The notes below the pieces were generated by a model, which ran no database searches, had not been told where the DNA came from, and worked only from the letters and a program-made list of their open reading frames with translations. Below, piece after piece: positions 8,106 to 17,085 of a stretch of DNA of 64,000 nucleotides. The translations under genes were made by a program, and so were the position numbers. The DNA is from Marispirochaeta sp964554875 (lineage in GTDB: Bacteria; Spirochaetota; Spirochaetia; JC444; Marispirochaetaceae). Numbering within the stretch: position 1 is the first letter of the stretch; every line of letters starts with the position of its first letter. The stretch is from NCBI GenBank assembly GCA_964554875.1, contig CAZKQJ010000026.1, positions 1 to 64,000 of the forward strand, read 5' to 3'.

Positions 8106-8135
8106 TTGACCACGCCCCCCCGATTCCGGGATAAT
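8106..8135 (+). promoter_or_regulatory. Promoter in front of pyrG
   Basis: TTGACC (8106-8111), an 18-nt spacer and GATAAT (8130-8135) each match consensus at five of six positions. The -10 box ends 8 nt before the pyrG ATG, so a transcript from here would start at or next to the ATG and miss the CGGAG ribosome-binding site at 8136-8140. Confidence 0.5.
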
Positions 8136-8143
8136 CGGAGTAC

Positions 8144-9754
8144 ATGAAGAAATACATATTCGTTACCGGCGGGGTCTGTTCAAGCCTCGGCAAAGGTATA
8201 GCCGCGTCTTCTCTGGGGAGCCTCCTTGAGTGCCGCGGACTGCGCATTCGAATGATCAAGATAGATCCCTACATCAATGTCGATGCAGGGACCATGAGCC
8301 CCTACCAGCACGGGGAGGTCTACGTTACCGACGACGGCGCCGAGACGGACCTGGACCTGGGAAACTACGCCCGGTTCACGAACTCCCCCTTGAGCAGGGA
8401 GCACTCCATAACAACCGGCCAGGTCTACCAGTCGGTGATAACGAAAGAGCGGGAAGGCCGCTATCTGGGACGGACCGTCCAGGTCATTCCCCACATAACC
8501 GACGAGATCAAGCAGCGTATCTTCCGCATAGGGGAGGCCCAGGACGCGGACGTAACCCTGATCGAAGTGGGCGGAACCGTGGGCGACATCGAGAGCATCC
8601 CCTTCCTGGAGGCTGCCCGGCAGTTCAGCCATGATGTGGGAAAAAAGAACGTGGTATTTATTCATCTTACCCTGGTACCCGAGGTGACCGGGGGAGAAAT
8701 GAAAACAAAGCCCACCCAGCACTCGGTCAAACAGCTCCTTGAGATCGGAATCGTGCCGGATATCCTGCTCTGCCGATCCACCAAACCCCTGGAAGAGAGC
8801 ATGCGCTCCAAGATCGCCCTCTTTACCAACGTGGACGACGAAGCGGTAATCTCCGCCCATGACGCCGCCTCGACCATCTATGAGATCCCCCTGAATTACC
8901 ACGCCGAAGGTCTGGACGACATTGCCGTGACAAAGCTGGGAATCGAGACCTCGCCCATCGATCTTTCGGAATGGGAGAAGGTGGTGGCAACCATCACCGA
9001 AGCCAGGGACATCGTGCGGATCGCACTGGTGGGCAAGTATATCGACCTTCACGACACCTACAAATCGGTTCACGAGGCCCTCTACCACGGGGGTATAGCA
9101 AACAATGTCAAAGTGGAGATCATCAAGATTGACGCGGAAGAGCTGGAAAAAGCAGATGACCCGGATACGCTGCTGAAGGATATCCACGGGATTCTGATCC
9201 CCGGAGGATTCGGCCAGCGGGGAATAACCGGTATGGTAAAGGCCGCCCAGTACGCCCGGCAGAACGCCCTGCCCTGCTTCGGCATATGCCTGGGCCTGCA
9301 GGTAATGGTCATCGAGTACTCCCGGAACGTTCTGGAGATCGAAGATGCCGATTCATCCGAGTTCTCCCCCGACGGCAAGAACTCCGTGGTCAGCCTGCTG
9401 GAAGAACAGGTGGACGTGACCCACTACGGCGGGACCATGCGCCTCGGTCGCAGCGAAACCCGGCTGAAACCCGGAACCATGATCCGGGATATCTACGGGG
9501 AGGATACCATCTTCGAACGTCATCGTCACCGTTATGAGGTTTCAAACCGCTTCCGTCCGCTCCTGGTGGAGAAGGGATTGATCATAAGCGGGGTAACCCC
9601 TGACGAAGCCCTGGTGGAATCCATCCAGTGGCCGGACCATCCCTGGGGTATCGGGGTGCAGTACCATCCGGAATTCCAGTCCAAACCGATCAAGGCGCAT
9701 CCCCTCTTTACCAGTTTCATTGCCGCCGCCGACGAGGTCCGGGGCAAAGGATGA
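8144..9754 (+). CDS. pyrG: CTP synthase
   Basis: CTP synthase converts UTP to CTP with ATP and glutamine. The 536-residue protein has the N-terminal synthetase domain, beginning KKYIFVTGGVCSSLGKGIAA and containing the IDPYINVDAGTM block. The C-terminal class I glutaminase domain has GGFGQRG, the nucleophile Cys in FGICLGLQ, and His/Glu in YHPEF. Length and order are standard. Its stop overlaps the lptC start as ATGA, so CTP synthesis and lipid-A transport genes are translationally coupled here. Confidence 0.97.
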   Translation: MKKYIFVTGGVCSSLGKGIAASSLGSLLECRGLRIRMIKIDPYINVDAGTMSPYQHGEVYVTDDGAETDLDLGNYARFTNSPLSREHSITTGQVYQSVITKEREGRYLGRTVQVIPHITDEIKQRIFRIGEAQDADVTLIEVGGTVGDIESIPFLEAARQFSHDVGKKNVVFIHLTLVPEVTGGEMKTKPTQHSVKQLLEIGIVPDILLCRSTKPLEESMRSKIALFTNVDDEAVISAHDAASTIYEIPLNYHAEGLDDIAVTKLGIETSPIDLSEWEKVVATITEARDIVRIALVGKYIDLHDTYKSVHEALYHGGIANNVKVEIIKIDAEELEKADDPDTLLKDIHGILIPGGFGQRGITGMVKAAQYARQNALPCFGICLGLQVMVIEYSRNVLEIEDADSSEFSPDGKNSVVSLLEEQVDVTHYGGTMRLGRSETRLKPGTMIRDIYGEDTIFERHRHRYEVSNRFRPLLVEKGLIISGVTPDEALVESIQWPDHPWGIGVQYHPEFQSKPIKAHPLFTSFIAAADEVRGKG

Positions 9755-10326
9755 CCCTGCGCCGTCTCCTCCGTATCGCGGCCGTCGCCGCTTTCCTTGG
9801 AACAGGATGCAGTCTGGAGTATCAGGAACTGGCGGAGAGCCTGGACGACGAAACCCCCTCTTTAAGAATGAGTTCCGTCACGGTGGTCACCGTTGAGGAG
9901 GGGCGGGAAAAGTTCCGTATCCAGGCGGAAACCCTGGAGGATTACGAGAATACCTTTCGAAGGCTTATTCGGGGAGCAGAATTCATCGAGTACGACCGGG
10001 AGGGAGAAGTCAGAACCCGTGGCAGGGCCGACCGGGTGGAGTTCGACACCCGAACTGATAACGCGGTTCTTGAGGGCAACATCAGCTTTACTTCCCGGAA
10101 GGACAGCGCCAGCGTAGCGGCCGATTACCTGGAGTGGAACGACGCAGAACGGCGCCTCAGCGGCCGTCCCGAAGGGGAGGTATACCTGGAGAGGGAGAAC
10201 GGCACACAAATCAGGGGCTTCGGCTTCAGCGCCGACTTTCCGTCCCGGGTTTTTCGCTTCAGCCGCGGGGTCTCCGGACGCTACGTTTATGATTCAGGAG
10301 ACGGCGGAGAGGAAACTGAACCGTGA
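9751..10326 (+). CDS. lptC: LptC-family LPS-transport lipoprotein
   Basis: The 191-residue protein begins with a basic start, a hydrophobic stretch and FLGTGCSL, a plausible relaxed spirochaetal lipobox with Cys at about residue 20. The rest is beta-rich with repeats such as EGNISFTSRKD and FGFSADFPS, as in LptC, which passes lipopolysaccharide from the LptBFG pump to LptA. I call it by fold and position: it stands directly before an LptA-like gene and lptB. Its start overlaps pyrG (ATGA) and its stop overlaps the next gene (GTGA). Most LptC proteins are anchored by a helix, so the lipobox is a point to check. Confidence 0.75.
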   Translation: MTLRRLLRIAAVAAFLGTGCSLEYQELAESLDDETPSLRMSSVTVVTVEEGREKFRIQAETLEDYENTFRRLIRGAEFIEYDREGEVRTRGRADRVEFDTRTDNAVLEGNISFTSRKDSASVAADYLEWNDAERRLSGRPEGEVYLERENGTQIRGFGFSADFPSRVFRFSRGVSGRYVYDSGDGGEETEP

Positions 10327-11006
10327 GATCCACCGGAACAATCGTCTGCCTTCTCCTTCTCGTCTTTGCAGCAGCATTGCCCCTGGGTGCAGATGAGAGC
10401 CTCTTCTTTTCCGCGGATTCAACCATTGCACGCTTTGCCGAGGGCAGGGAACAGACGGAGCTTTCCGGCAATGCCATGGTTGAAACCAGCGACCTGCTTA
10501 TAAAAGCGGACCGGATCGAGCTTTTCGGGGAGAATTTCCGCTATCTCCGCTGCAGCGGGAATGTTCAGCTCGAAAACAGAAAGCAGGATTTTCTGATCCG
10601 CTCCTCCGATCTTTTTGTGGACCGGGACCGGGAGATTTCCCGCATAGAAGGCTATGCGGAAATGGAGGACGGGGCCAACGGTCTCCTGATCCGGGGCGGT
10701 TTTTTCGAAGACCGGGGCGGTGACGACGAGGTCACTCTGATCCAGATGGGCGTCAGGATCATGAAAATCTCAGATGCTGAAGTCATGATCTGCCGGTCCG
10801 AGTTCGCCCGTTATTTCCGGGAAGAGAAGGTCCTTGAACTGTCGGGACTGCCCCGGGTCGACTGGAAAGGGGACGTATACCAGGCCTCCCGCATACTGGT
10901 GGACCTGGAGACCGACGAGATCAGGCTCGAGGGCCAGGTTACCGGAACAGTGGAAACCCAGATCGAAAAAAAGGAAGGCGAAGGTCCCGGGGAGGCGGAA
11001 CCATGA
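10323..11006 (+). CDS. lptA: LptA/OstA-like periplasmic protein
   Basis: The 227-residue protein starts at a GTG overlapping the lptC stop. A signal peptide (LLLLVFAAALPLGA, cleavage near ADES) is followed by repeated beta strands of the OstA type, with steps such as LSGNAMVETSDLLIKADRIEL and LRCSGNVQLEN. This is the domain that forms the periplasmic bridge for lipopolysaccharide in LptA. The C-terminus is acidic and Lys/Glu-rich. It is coupled to lptB by ATGA overlap. The lipid carried in spirochaetes may be an atypical glycolipid rather than classical LPS. Confidence 0.75.
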   Translation: MRSTGTIVCLLLLVFAAALPLGADESLFFSADSTIARFAEGREQTELSGNAMVETSDLLIKADRIELFGENFRYLRCSGNVQLENRKQDFLIRSSDLFVDRDREISRIEGYAEMEDGANGLLIRGGFFEDRGGDDEVTLIQMGVRIMKISDAEVMICRSEFARYFREEKVLELSGLPRVDWKGDVYQASRILVDLETDEIRLEGQVTGTVETQIEKKEGEGPGEAEP

Positions 11007-11728
11007 GCAAGCTGATCGTGGAGGGGCTTTTCAAATCCTTCGGGAAAAAGGTGGCGGTAAAGGACGTCAGCTTCGCCATGCAGAACGGAGAGATTGTCGG
11101 GCTCCTCGGACCCAACGGTGCCGGAAAGACCACCGTTTTTTACATGATTGTCGGATTCATTAAATCCGGCGGAGGAACAATCCTCCTGGACGAAGAGGAG
11201 ATTACCCATCTTCCCATGTTCAGGCGAGCCAGACTGGGAATATCCTATCTGCCCCAGGAGCCCTCGGTCTTCAGAAAAATGAGTGCGGAAGACAACATCC
11301 GGGCCATCCTGGAGACCCGCCGCGACCTGGACAATCAGGCCCGGTCGGTGAAACTGGAGGAACTTTTGGCGGAACTGGGGCTGGAACACGTCCGCCGTCA
11401 GAAGGGCTATACCCTTTCCGGCGGGGAGCGCCGGCGCACGGAGATTGCCAGGTCCCTGGCGGCGGAGCCCCGTTTTCTCCTGCTGGATGAACCCTTTGCC
11501 GGGATCGATCCCATAGCTGTACACGAAATCAAGAGGATAATCCGCTCCCTGGCATCCAAGGGAATCGGCATACTGATAACCGACCATAATGTCCGGGACA
11601 CCCTTGAGATTACCGACCGCTCCTATATCATCAACATGGGAGAAATCCTGGTGAGCGGAGGCAGAACGGACATTCTTGAGAGCGAGACCGCAAGGGAGAT
11701 CTATCTGGGAGCGGAATTCCGGATGTAA
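11003..11728 (+). CDS. lptB: LPS export ABC transporter ATP-binding protein LptB
   Basis: This is the ATPase of the lipopolysaccharide exporter. The 241-residue protein has Walker A GPNGAGKTT, Q-loop LPQEPSVFRKM, signature LSGGERRR, Walker B LLLDEPFAGIDP and the switch His in ITDHNVRDTL, in normal order and spacing. FAGIDPIAV and the absence of extra domains identify LptB rather than a general amino-acid transporter subunit. It ends the pyrG-lptCAB chain. LptF and LptG are not in the window. rpoN follows but has its own promoter. Confidence 0.95.
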   Translation: MSKLIVEGLFKSFGKKVAVKDVSFAMQNGEIVGLLGPNGAGKTTVFYMIVGFIKSGGGTILLDEEEITHLPMFRRARLGISYLPQEPSVFRKMSAEDNIRAILETRRDLDNQARSVKLEELLAELGLEHVRRQKGYTLSGGERRRTEIARSLAAEPRFLLLDEPFAGIDPIAVHEIKRIIRSLASKGIGILITDHNVRDTLEITDRSYIINMGEILVSGGRTDILESETAREIYLGAEFRM

Positions 11729-11755
11729 TCCGCCGGGATTACGTAAAAGCTTCAA

Positions 11756-11784
11756 TTGACAAATCGCGAATGCAACTCTAGAAT
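11756..11784 (+). promoter_or_regulatory. Promoter of rpoN
   Basis: A perfect TTGACA (11756-11761), a 17-nt spacer and TAGAAT (11779-11784) lie between lptB and rpoN. The transcript would start near 11791, giving a leader of about 19 nt. The in-frame TTG at 11756 is therefore part of the -35 box and not a start codon. Confidence 0.75.
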
Positions 11785-11809
11785 TCAGAGAACTCCCCCG
11801 GAGGGTATA

Positions 11810-13180
11810 GTGCAGTATCAGAGACCAGTAATTGTTCAGCAGCAGAAACTCAAGATGAGTCCCCAGCTTTACCAGTCCATCCAGATGATGGCTCTGCCCA
11901 TCCAGGAACTGCGCCAGAAGATCCGTGAAGAACTGGAACGAAACCCCGCCCTGGAGATTGTTTCGGAGAAGCAGGCCCTCTCCATCGACGAGAACAGGCC
12001 GAACACCGAGGACTATGACGCCTTCGAAAACTCATCCGATCCCGGATACAACCAGAGCCGCGACCGGGAAGCGGGGGACCGGAAACAGAAGTTCCTGGAA
12101 GGAGCGCTGTCCCGGAGCGAATCCCTCCATGATCATCTCCTCTGGCAGTGGCAGCTGCAGCCCATTGACAGGGAACTCTTCGAAATCGGGGAACTTCTGA
12201 TACAGAACCTGGACCACAACGGTTTCCATATCGAAGAACCCTCGACTTTTCTCAGTTCCCGACAGATGAAACGCTTCCAGGAGGCGGCGGATCTGATCCG
12301 GCAGCTCGAACCGGCGGGGACCTGCACCGCCAACTTCAAGGAAAGCCTCATTGTACAGGCCCGGCTCTCTCCGGCTGCTCCGGACAGAATCGAAGAGGTC
12401 ATAGAAAAGCAGATGGAACTCCTGGAACGGGGACGTTACCAGGATGTGGCCAGGAAGATGCATATAGACCTCGAGGACGTGGACGAGATCCTGGAGTTTT
12501 TACGGACCCTGAACCCCTTTCCCGGTCGGCTCTACTCTTCCGACAATGTCCGCTTTGTTGTTCCCGATGTAATGGTGGTAATGATCGACGGAGAATACCA
12601 GCCGATTCTCAACGACGAAGAGGTCCCGGTGCTCGGGATCAACGATTTCTACACCCAGCTCCTCCGGGAACACAAGGCCCGGGACCAGAAGGAGGTCCGC
12701 AGCTTTGTCCGGGACCACGTCAAGGACGCTCAGTGGTTTATCCGCTCCGTTACACAGCGAAACCAGACCCTTTTGCGCATTTCCAAGGCCGTTGTCGAGT
12801 TTCAGCGGGATTTTTTTCGCCGGGGCCCGAAATACCTGAAACCCCTTACCCTGAAGGACATTGCCCAGGCGGTGGATGTTCACGAAACAACTGTTTCCCG
12901 TATCGCGAATTCTAAGTATATTCAGACTGAATGGGGTATATTCGAACTGAAGTACTTCTTTACAAATTCCATTTCCGGCGCCGGTTCAACGGGGTCGCAA
13001 TTTTCCAAGGAGGGGGTAAAACACCGGATACGCGAGATCATCGAAGAGCACAGCGGTAACAAAAGGCTTTCGGACCAGAAAATCGCTGATATCCTCGCAG
13101 AGCGGGGAATCAAGATCGCCAGGAGGACGGTTGCCAAGTATCGTCAGGAACTTGATATCCTCTCTTCCTACGATCGATAA
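11810..13180 (+). CDS. rpoN: RNA polymerase sigma-54 factor
   Basis: Sigma-54 directs polymerase to -24/-12 promoters and needs AAA+ activators. The 456-residue protein has the Gln/Leu-rich activator region (VQQQKLKMSPQLYQSIQMM), an acidic linker, the core-binding domain and the C-terminal RpoN box KIARRTVAKYRQ. The start is GTG 11810, preceded by GGAGG with ideal spacing. The sigma-54 activator NtrX is encoded about 4 kb downstream in the same co-directional block. The lptB-rpoN-hpf order resembles that of proteobacteria. Confidence 0.96.
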   Translation: MQYQRPVIVQQQKLKMSPQLYQSIQMMALPIQELRQKIREELERNPALEIVSEKQALSIDENRPNTEDYDAFENSSDPGYNQSRDREAGDRKQKFLEGALSRSESLHDHLLWQWQLQPIDRELFEIGELLIQNLDHNGFHIEEPSTFLSSRQMKRFQEAADLIRQLEPAGTCTANFKESLIVQARLSPAAPDRIEEVIEKQMELLERGRYQDVARKMHIDLEDVDEILEFLRTLNPFPGRLYSSDNVRFVVPDVMVVMIDGEYQPILNDEEVPVLGINDFYTQLLREHKARDQKEVRSFVRDHVKDAQWFIRSVTQRNQTLLRISKAVVEFQRDFFRRGPKYLKPLTLKDIAQAVDVHETTVSRIANSKYIQTEWGIFELKYFFTNSISGAGSTGSQFSKEGVKHRIREIIEEHSGNKRLSDQKIADILAERGIKIARRTVAKYRQELDILSSYDR

Positions 13181-13201
13181 AAAACTTTTGAGGGGGACTT
13201 C

Positions 13202-13495
13202 ATGCACTTTGAACTCAAAGGCGTCCACTATCATGTAAGCGAAAACACAACTGATTACATTGAGAAGAAGATGCTTCGCCTGGAATCGGTAAAGGAGAAT
13301 CTGGAAACACTCCATATAACCATCACCAAAGAGAAGAACATGTTCAAAGTAGAGGTGAATTTTCACTTCAGCTGGGGAGCACCCTCCCATATCCGGGTGG
13401 ACGGCCATGAACTCTGGCCTGCCATCGATGTGCTGTTCGATAAACTCATAGTCAAGATAAAAAAAGAGAAGGAGAAGATTAACTCGCACCACTAG
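13202..13495 (+). CDS. hpf: Ribosome hibernation promoting factor (HPF/RaiA family)
   Basis: The 97-residue short form binds the 30S subunit in stationary phase and promotes ribosome dimers or inactivation. It has the beta-alpha-beta-beta-beta-alpha pattern: LKGVHYHVSENTTDYIEKKM, ITITKEKNMFKVEVNFHF, and the basic helix FDKLIVKIKKEKEK. The long-form C-terminal dimerisation domain is absent. GAGGGGG gives a clear ribosome-binding site, 21 nt after rpoN. Some sequence positions are divergent, but placement between rpoN and hprK supports the call. Confidence 0.88.
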   Translation: MHFELKGVHYHVSENTTDYIEKKMLRLESVKENLETLHITITKEKNMFKVEVNFHFSWGAPSHIRVDGHELWPAIDVLFDKLIVKIKKEKEKINSHH

Positions 13496-13519
13496 GTTCG
13501 GGAATCCATATCCACGCCA

Positions 13520-14503
13520 ATGGACACATTTACCGTACTGGATCTGCTTGATCTGGAATTGAAAGAACAGAATGATCTCCGTCTCAGCTGTCTGGGGGGA
13601 CGTCCCGGTCTGGAAAGGGAAATAGTCGTCCCGGACATAAACCGGCCGGGTCTTGCCCTGAGCGGTTTCTTCGACAATTTCGGCGGACAGCGGGTCCAGC
13701 TTTTCGGCCGGGGAGAATATGCCTACCTGCAGAAACTGGAAAACGAGGACAACTACGATACAATCCGGGAGTTTTTTACCTACTCGATTCCCTGCTGCAT
13801 CTTTTCCCATTCCCTCCAGCCCAATCAGCGCTTCATGGAGCTCGCCGAAGAAGCGGGATGTCCCGTACTGCAGACCGATTTAAACTCTTCGGAGTTCGCC
13901 ACCCGGCTCAACAGGGCCCTGGGCAACATCTTTGCCCCCACCAGGATCATCCACGGGGTACTGGTGGAGGTCTTCGGGATCGGGGTCCTGATTACAGGGA
14001 ACTCCGGAGTCGGCAAGAGCGAAACCGCCCTGGAGCTGATAGAACGGGGACACCGGCTGATAACCGATGATTCGGTGGAGATGAAGTGCGTCAGCGGCAG
14101 CATCATCATCGGCTCCGCCGCCAACACCGTAACAGGGCATCATATGGAAATCAGGGGACTGGGAATTATCAACATCTCGCATCTTTTTGGTGTCGGGGCC
14201 ATCCGGGACCAGAAACAGGTGCAGCTTATCGTCGATCTTGAAGAGTGGGATTCAGCCAAGGTCTACGATCGCCTGGGCACCGGGGACAATAGTACCGAGA
14301 TCCTGGGAGTCGGCATTCCCACCGTTACCCTTCCGGTTAAACCGGGACGCAACGTACCGATTATCATAGAAACCGCCGCCATGAACGAGCGGTTGAAAAA
14401 AATGGGCTACTATTCAGCAAGAGAGTTCAACCAGAACATCCTCAAGTGGCTGGAAAGCGAAAACGCCCGGGCCCTCTATTTTCAGAAAAAAGATATCTTT
14501 TAG
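13520..14503 (+). CDS. hprK: HPr kinase/phosphorylase
   Basis: HprK phosphorylates and dephosphorylates HPr at Ser46 in response to ATP, pyrophosphate and sugar metabolites. The 327-residue protein has an N-terminal DRTGG-like region, then IIHGVLVEVFG with the catalytic His. Walker A GNSGVGKSET, the acidic pair in LITDDSVEM and the HPrK signature EIRGLGIINI follow. No strong ribosome-binding site precedes the ATG. ptsH starts 9 nt downstream, an arrangement seen in spirochaetes and some proteobacteria in which HPr acts in regulation more than in sugar transport. Confidence 0.95.
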   Translation: MDTFTVLDLLDLELKEQNDLRLSCLGGRPGLEREIVVPDINRPGLALSGFFDNFGGQRVQLFGRGEYAYLQKLENEDNYDTIREFFTYSIPCCIFSHSLQPNQRFMELAEEAGCPVLQTDLNSSEFATRLNRALGNIFAPTRIIHGVLVEVFGIGVLITGNSGVGKSETALELIERGHRLITDDSVEMKCVSGSIIIGSAANTVTGHHMEIRGLGIINISHLFGVGAIRDQKQVQLIVDLEEWDSAKVYDRLGTGDNSTEILGVGIPTVTLPVKPGRNVPIIIETAAMNERLKKMGYYSAREFNQNILKWLESENARALYFQKKDIF

Positions 14504-14512
14504 GAAGTAGGC

Positions 14513-14779
14513 ATGGTTTCCAAAGAGGTTGTAATCAAGAACCGGGCGGGTATTCACGCCCGACCGGCAGCAATGATAGTAAAAACAGCTAATGAATATG
14601 ATTGTCAGGTTTATCTGGAAAAAGACAGTACCCGGATCAACAGCAAATCGATAATGGGAATTATTACCCTGGGTGCATCCTTCAACACTAAGTTGCGGGT
14701 TGTCGCCGAAGGAGATGATGAAGAGGCAGCGGTAGACGCCATTGTCCATCTGTTCGAAAGTCGTTTTGAAGAAGAGTAA
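14513..14779 (+). CDS. ptsH: Phosphocarrier protein HPr
   Basis: The 88-residue HPr has His15 in NRAGIHARPAAM, the site of EI-dependent phosphorylation, and Ser46 in INSKSIMGI, the HprK target. Both sites are intact, so it can serve transport and regulation. No PTS enzyme I or sugar EII is visible in the window. The ribosome-binding site GGAAGTAGG lies just after hprK. Its 3' end overlaps the next gene. Confidence 0.95.
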   Translation: MVSKEVVIKNRAGIHARPAAMIVKTANEYDCQVYLEKDSTRINSKSIMGIITLGASFNTKLRVVAEGDDEEAAVDAIVHLFESRFEEE

Positions 14780-15326
14780 ACAAGCGCTTTTTGTTGTCTT
14801 TTTATTAAATATGGGACTCACCCTCCTATCCCAGGAGGTCAGCGTCGATTCTGTACGCAGGCATGGCGAGCTTTTTCTGCTTGACTGCCGGATTCTGATC
14901 GACGATACCGAACGCCTGCTATCGTCCCTGGATGAGGGCGAGACCGTCATGCTGGGCATCCGTCTCAGGGAGGCCTCCGCTGAAAGCACCTTCCTCAATC
15001 CCCGGGCAGGGTATTATGAGTATCAGCGAAAGGTAAGCTGGGATTCCGTGGAAGGACTCTATGTAATCGACGAACCCGAGGGCCGGCGACGCTTTTTTTC
15101 CCACAAGGATGCCCTTCTCGATGCAGTGCAGTCCTTCCAGGACCTGCCGATAATGGTTCCCGGGGGTAAGCACAGTTTTCGTCTGCGGGGAGAAATTCAG
15201 TGGAAAATACTGCTCCCTCCCCTCAATATACTCAGCCCGTTTCTGACCAGTCTGCGTTCCGCCGGGGAATGGAAGGTAATAGAATTTTACAGACCAAAAA
15301 GTAAAGCGGGGGTCAAGGGAGAATGA
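14766..15326 (+). CDS. DUF4390-like exported protein
   Basis: The 186-residue protein starts at a TTG inside the end of ptsH (an upstream TTG at 14742 is also in frame). It has a signal peptide (ALFVVFLLNMGLTLLSQ) and a single domain with RLREASAESTFLNPRAGYYE and a C-terminal INILSPFLTSLRSAGEWKVIEF-like strand. This resembles DUF4390, which in beta- and other proteobacteria sits directly before ntrY and ntrX, as here. Function is unknown; a periplasmic partner of the NtrY sensor is a reasonable inference. It overlaps ntrY as ATGA. Confidence 0.7.
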   Translation: MKKSKQALFVVFLLNMGLTLLSQEVSVDSVRRHGELFLLDCRILIDDTERLLSSLDEGETVMLGIRLREASAESTFLNPRAGYYEYQRKVSWDSVEGLYVIDEPEGRRRFFSHKDALLDAVQSFQDLPIMVPGGKHSFRLRGEIQWKILLPPLNILSPFLTSLRSAGEWKVIEFYRPKSKAGVKGE

Positions 15327-17083
15327 GAAAAGGAAAACACCAACCCCTGGGGCCCGTTAGCAACATCCTGACCGTCATCCTGCTCTACATCATTCTGATA
15401 ATCCTGGTTCTGGTCCTGGCCCGGCAGATCCTGATCGATATCTCCCGGGGGGAACAGCTGGACAATATCTATATTATTCCCCTGGGAATCGTTCTTCCGG
15501 TCTTTCTGTTCGGCACCGTTGGACTGCAGATGATCAAACTGATCAGGGACCGGAGGGAAAACAGGCCGGGAACGCGCTTCAAGACCAAACTGATGGTCTT
15601 TTTTTTCGCCATCAGCCTCCTTGCATCCCTGCCCCAGGCAATACTTTCTCTGGCCTTTATCGATACAGCCCTTCACTCATGGTATTCCGCCGATCTGGGA
15701 GAAGCCCTGGACGGAGGCGTCGAGATTGCCCTGGCCTATAACAGCCAACGGGTAGACAACCTTGTCAATCTTGCCGAGAGCTCCCTTTTTTACCGCCTGC
15801 TGAATGAGGCGGATTACAGATCCCTGTGGGAAACCCTGCAGGAGGCAAACAGCGCCGTTGACAGCCTGCAGATATTCAGAGCTTTCGAATCGCTGCATTT
15901 TTCCGGAGATCCGGTACTGATTCTTGATGAACCGCCGGAGACAATTGCCGGGAACGGCATCGTTCCGAAGGAGTATCTGGGGTCCGTCACGGTCCAGCGA
16001 GTAGCCAGGGAGTTCCGCATCGAGGACGGAGATAGCATAAACGTTGTTTTCAGCAGCCGTTTTCCCGATGATTTTGGAATCTCAGCGGAGAAACTGACCC
16101 AGAGCCGTCAGTCCTACCGCCAGATCCAGGAGTACAAGAATATCTTCAGAATCATTCTGCTGATCTTTTTCTCCTATTTCTCCTTTCCGGTATTTCTGCT
16201 GGCCATCCTGGTCAGCTTTCTTCTCAGCGACGAACTGATCCGCCCCATAGTATCCCTTGAGGAGGCGACCCGAAGGGCCTCGGAAGGGGACTTCTCCTAC
16301 AGGATACTCGGAAGATCCCGGGACGAGCTCTCCATACTGACCGCCTCCTTCAACCGGATGATGTCGGAACTGGAAAACAGCCGCCGCACGACCCTGCAGA
16401 CCGAAAAGGTAACCGCCTGGCAGGAGATAGCCCAGCGTCTGGCCCACGAGATACGAAACCCCCTGACCCCCATCAAACTCTCGGCCCAGCGGATACTCCG
16501 GCGCTATGAAAAAGACCCGTCCAGTATCGGAGAGATACTGGACGGAGCGGTGAGTTCCATAGTCAGGGAGGTGGAGAACCTTGACCTGCTGCTTCAGGAG
16601 TTTCGTGACTTTGCCCGGCTGCCCCGCTCCTCACGATATCCCGTCAAACTGTCCAGTCTCCTTGACGAGACAGGGTCCCGGTACCCTTCGGTATATCCCG
16701 GCATATCCTTCGATTTTTCCGGCGTGGATCGGGATATCGAATTACCCCTGGACCGGGAACAGATCGGCCGGGTCTTTACCAATCTTTTCAAGAATGCTGT
16801 GGAAGCCATGGGCAGCGAAGGGAAAATAACGGTCCGGACCGACCTTGTCCGAAAGGGAAATACCCGCTATTGTAGAGTACAGGTTGAAGATTCCGGTTGC
16901 GGTATTGCGACGGAAAACCAGGGAGAAGTATTCAATCCCTATTTTACTACCAAATCCCACGGCACCGGTCTCGGACTCCCCATTGTTGAACGTATTGTAT
17001 TTGATCATCGCGGGCAGATCTGGTTTGAATCCGCCCCTGGAGTCGGAACGACCTTTTTTATCGATTTACCCCTGGAGCTTTGA
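15323..17083 (+). CDS. ntrY: NtrY-like sensor histidine kinase
   Basis: The 586-residue membrane kinase has three N-terminal membrane helices (about 15-105), a periplasmic segment (about 110-270), a fourth helix (about 275-300), HAMP, a dimerisation helix with phospho-acceptor His in LAHEIRNPLTPIK, and a catalytic domain. The last has NLFKNAVEAM, DSGCGI and TKSHGTGLGL. The NxxNP-type HEIRNPLTP motif is typical of the NtrY and NtrB kinases. Unlike classical NtrY I see no PAS domain between HAMP and the kinase core. It overlaps the DUF4390-like gene and ends 2 nt before ntrX. Confidence 0.9.
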   Translation: MRKGKHQPLGPVSNILTVILLYIILIILVLVLARQILIDISRGEQLDNIYIIPLGIVLPVFLFGTVGLQMIKLIRDRRENRPGTRFKTKLMVFFFAISLLASLPQAILSLAFIDTALHSWYSADLGEALDGGVEIALAYNSQRVDNLVNLAESSLFYRLLNEADYRSLWETLQEANSAVDSLQIFRAFESLHFSGDPVLILDEPPETIAGNGIVPKEYLGSVTVQRVAREFRIEDGDSINVVFSSRFPDDFGISAEKLTQSRQSYRQIQEYKNIFRIILLIFFSYFSFPVFLLAILVSFLLSDELIRPIVSLEEATRRASEGDFSYRILGRSRDELSILTASFNRMMSELENSRRTTLQTEKVTAWQEIAQRLAHEIRNPLTPIKLSAQRILRRYEKDPSSIGEILDGAVSSIVREVENLDLLLQEFRDFARLPRSSRYPVKLSSLLDETGSRYPSVYPGISFDFSGVDRDIELPLDREQIGRVFTNLFKNAVEAMGSEGKITVRTDLVRKGNTRYCRVQVEDSGCGIATENQGEVFNPYFTTKSHGTGLGLPIVERIVFDHRGQIWFESAPGVGTTFFIDLPLEL

Positions 17084-17085
17084 GC

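Noticed and set aside
11756..11809. N-terminal extension of rpoN from a TTG.
   Set aside because: The TTG is the first three bases of a perfect -35 box, and GTG 11810 has GGAGG in place.
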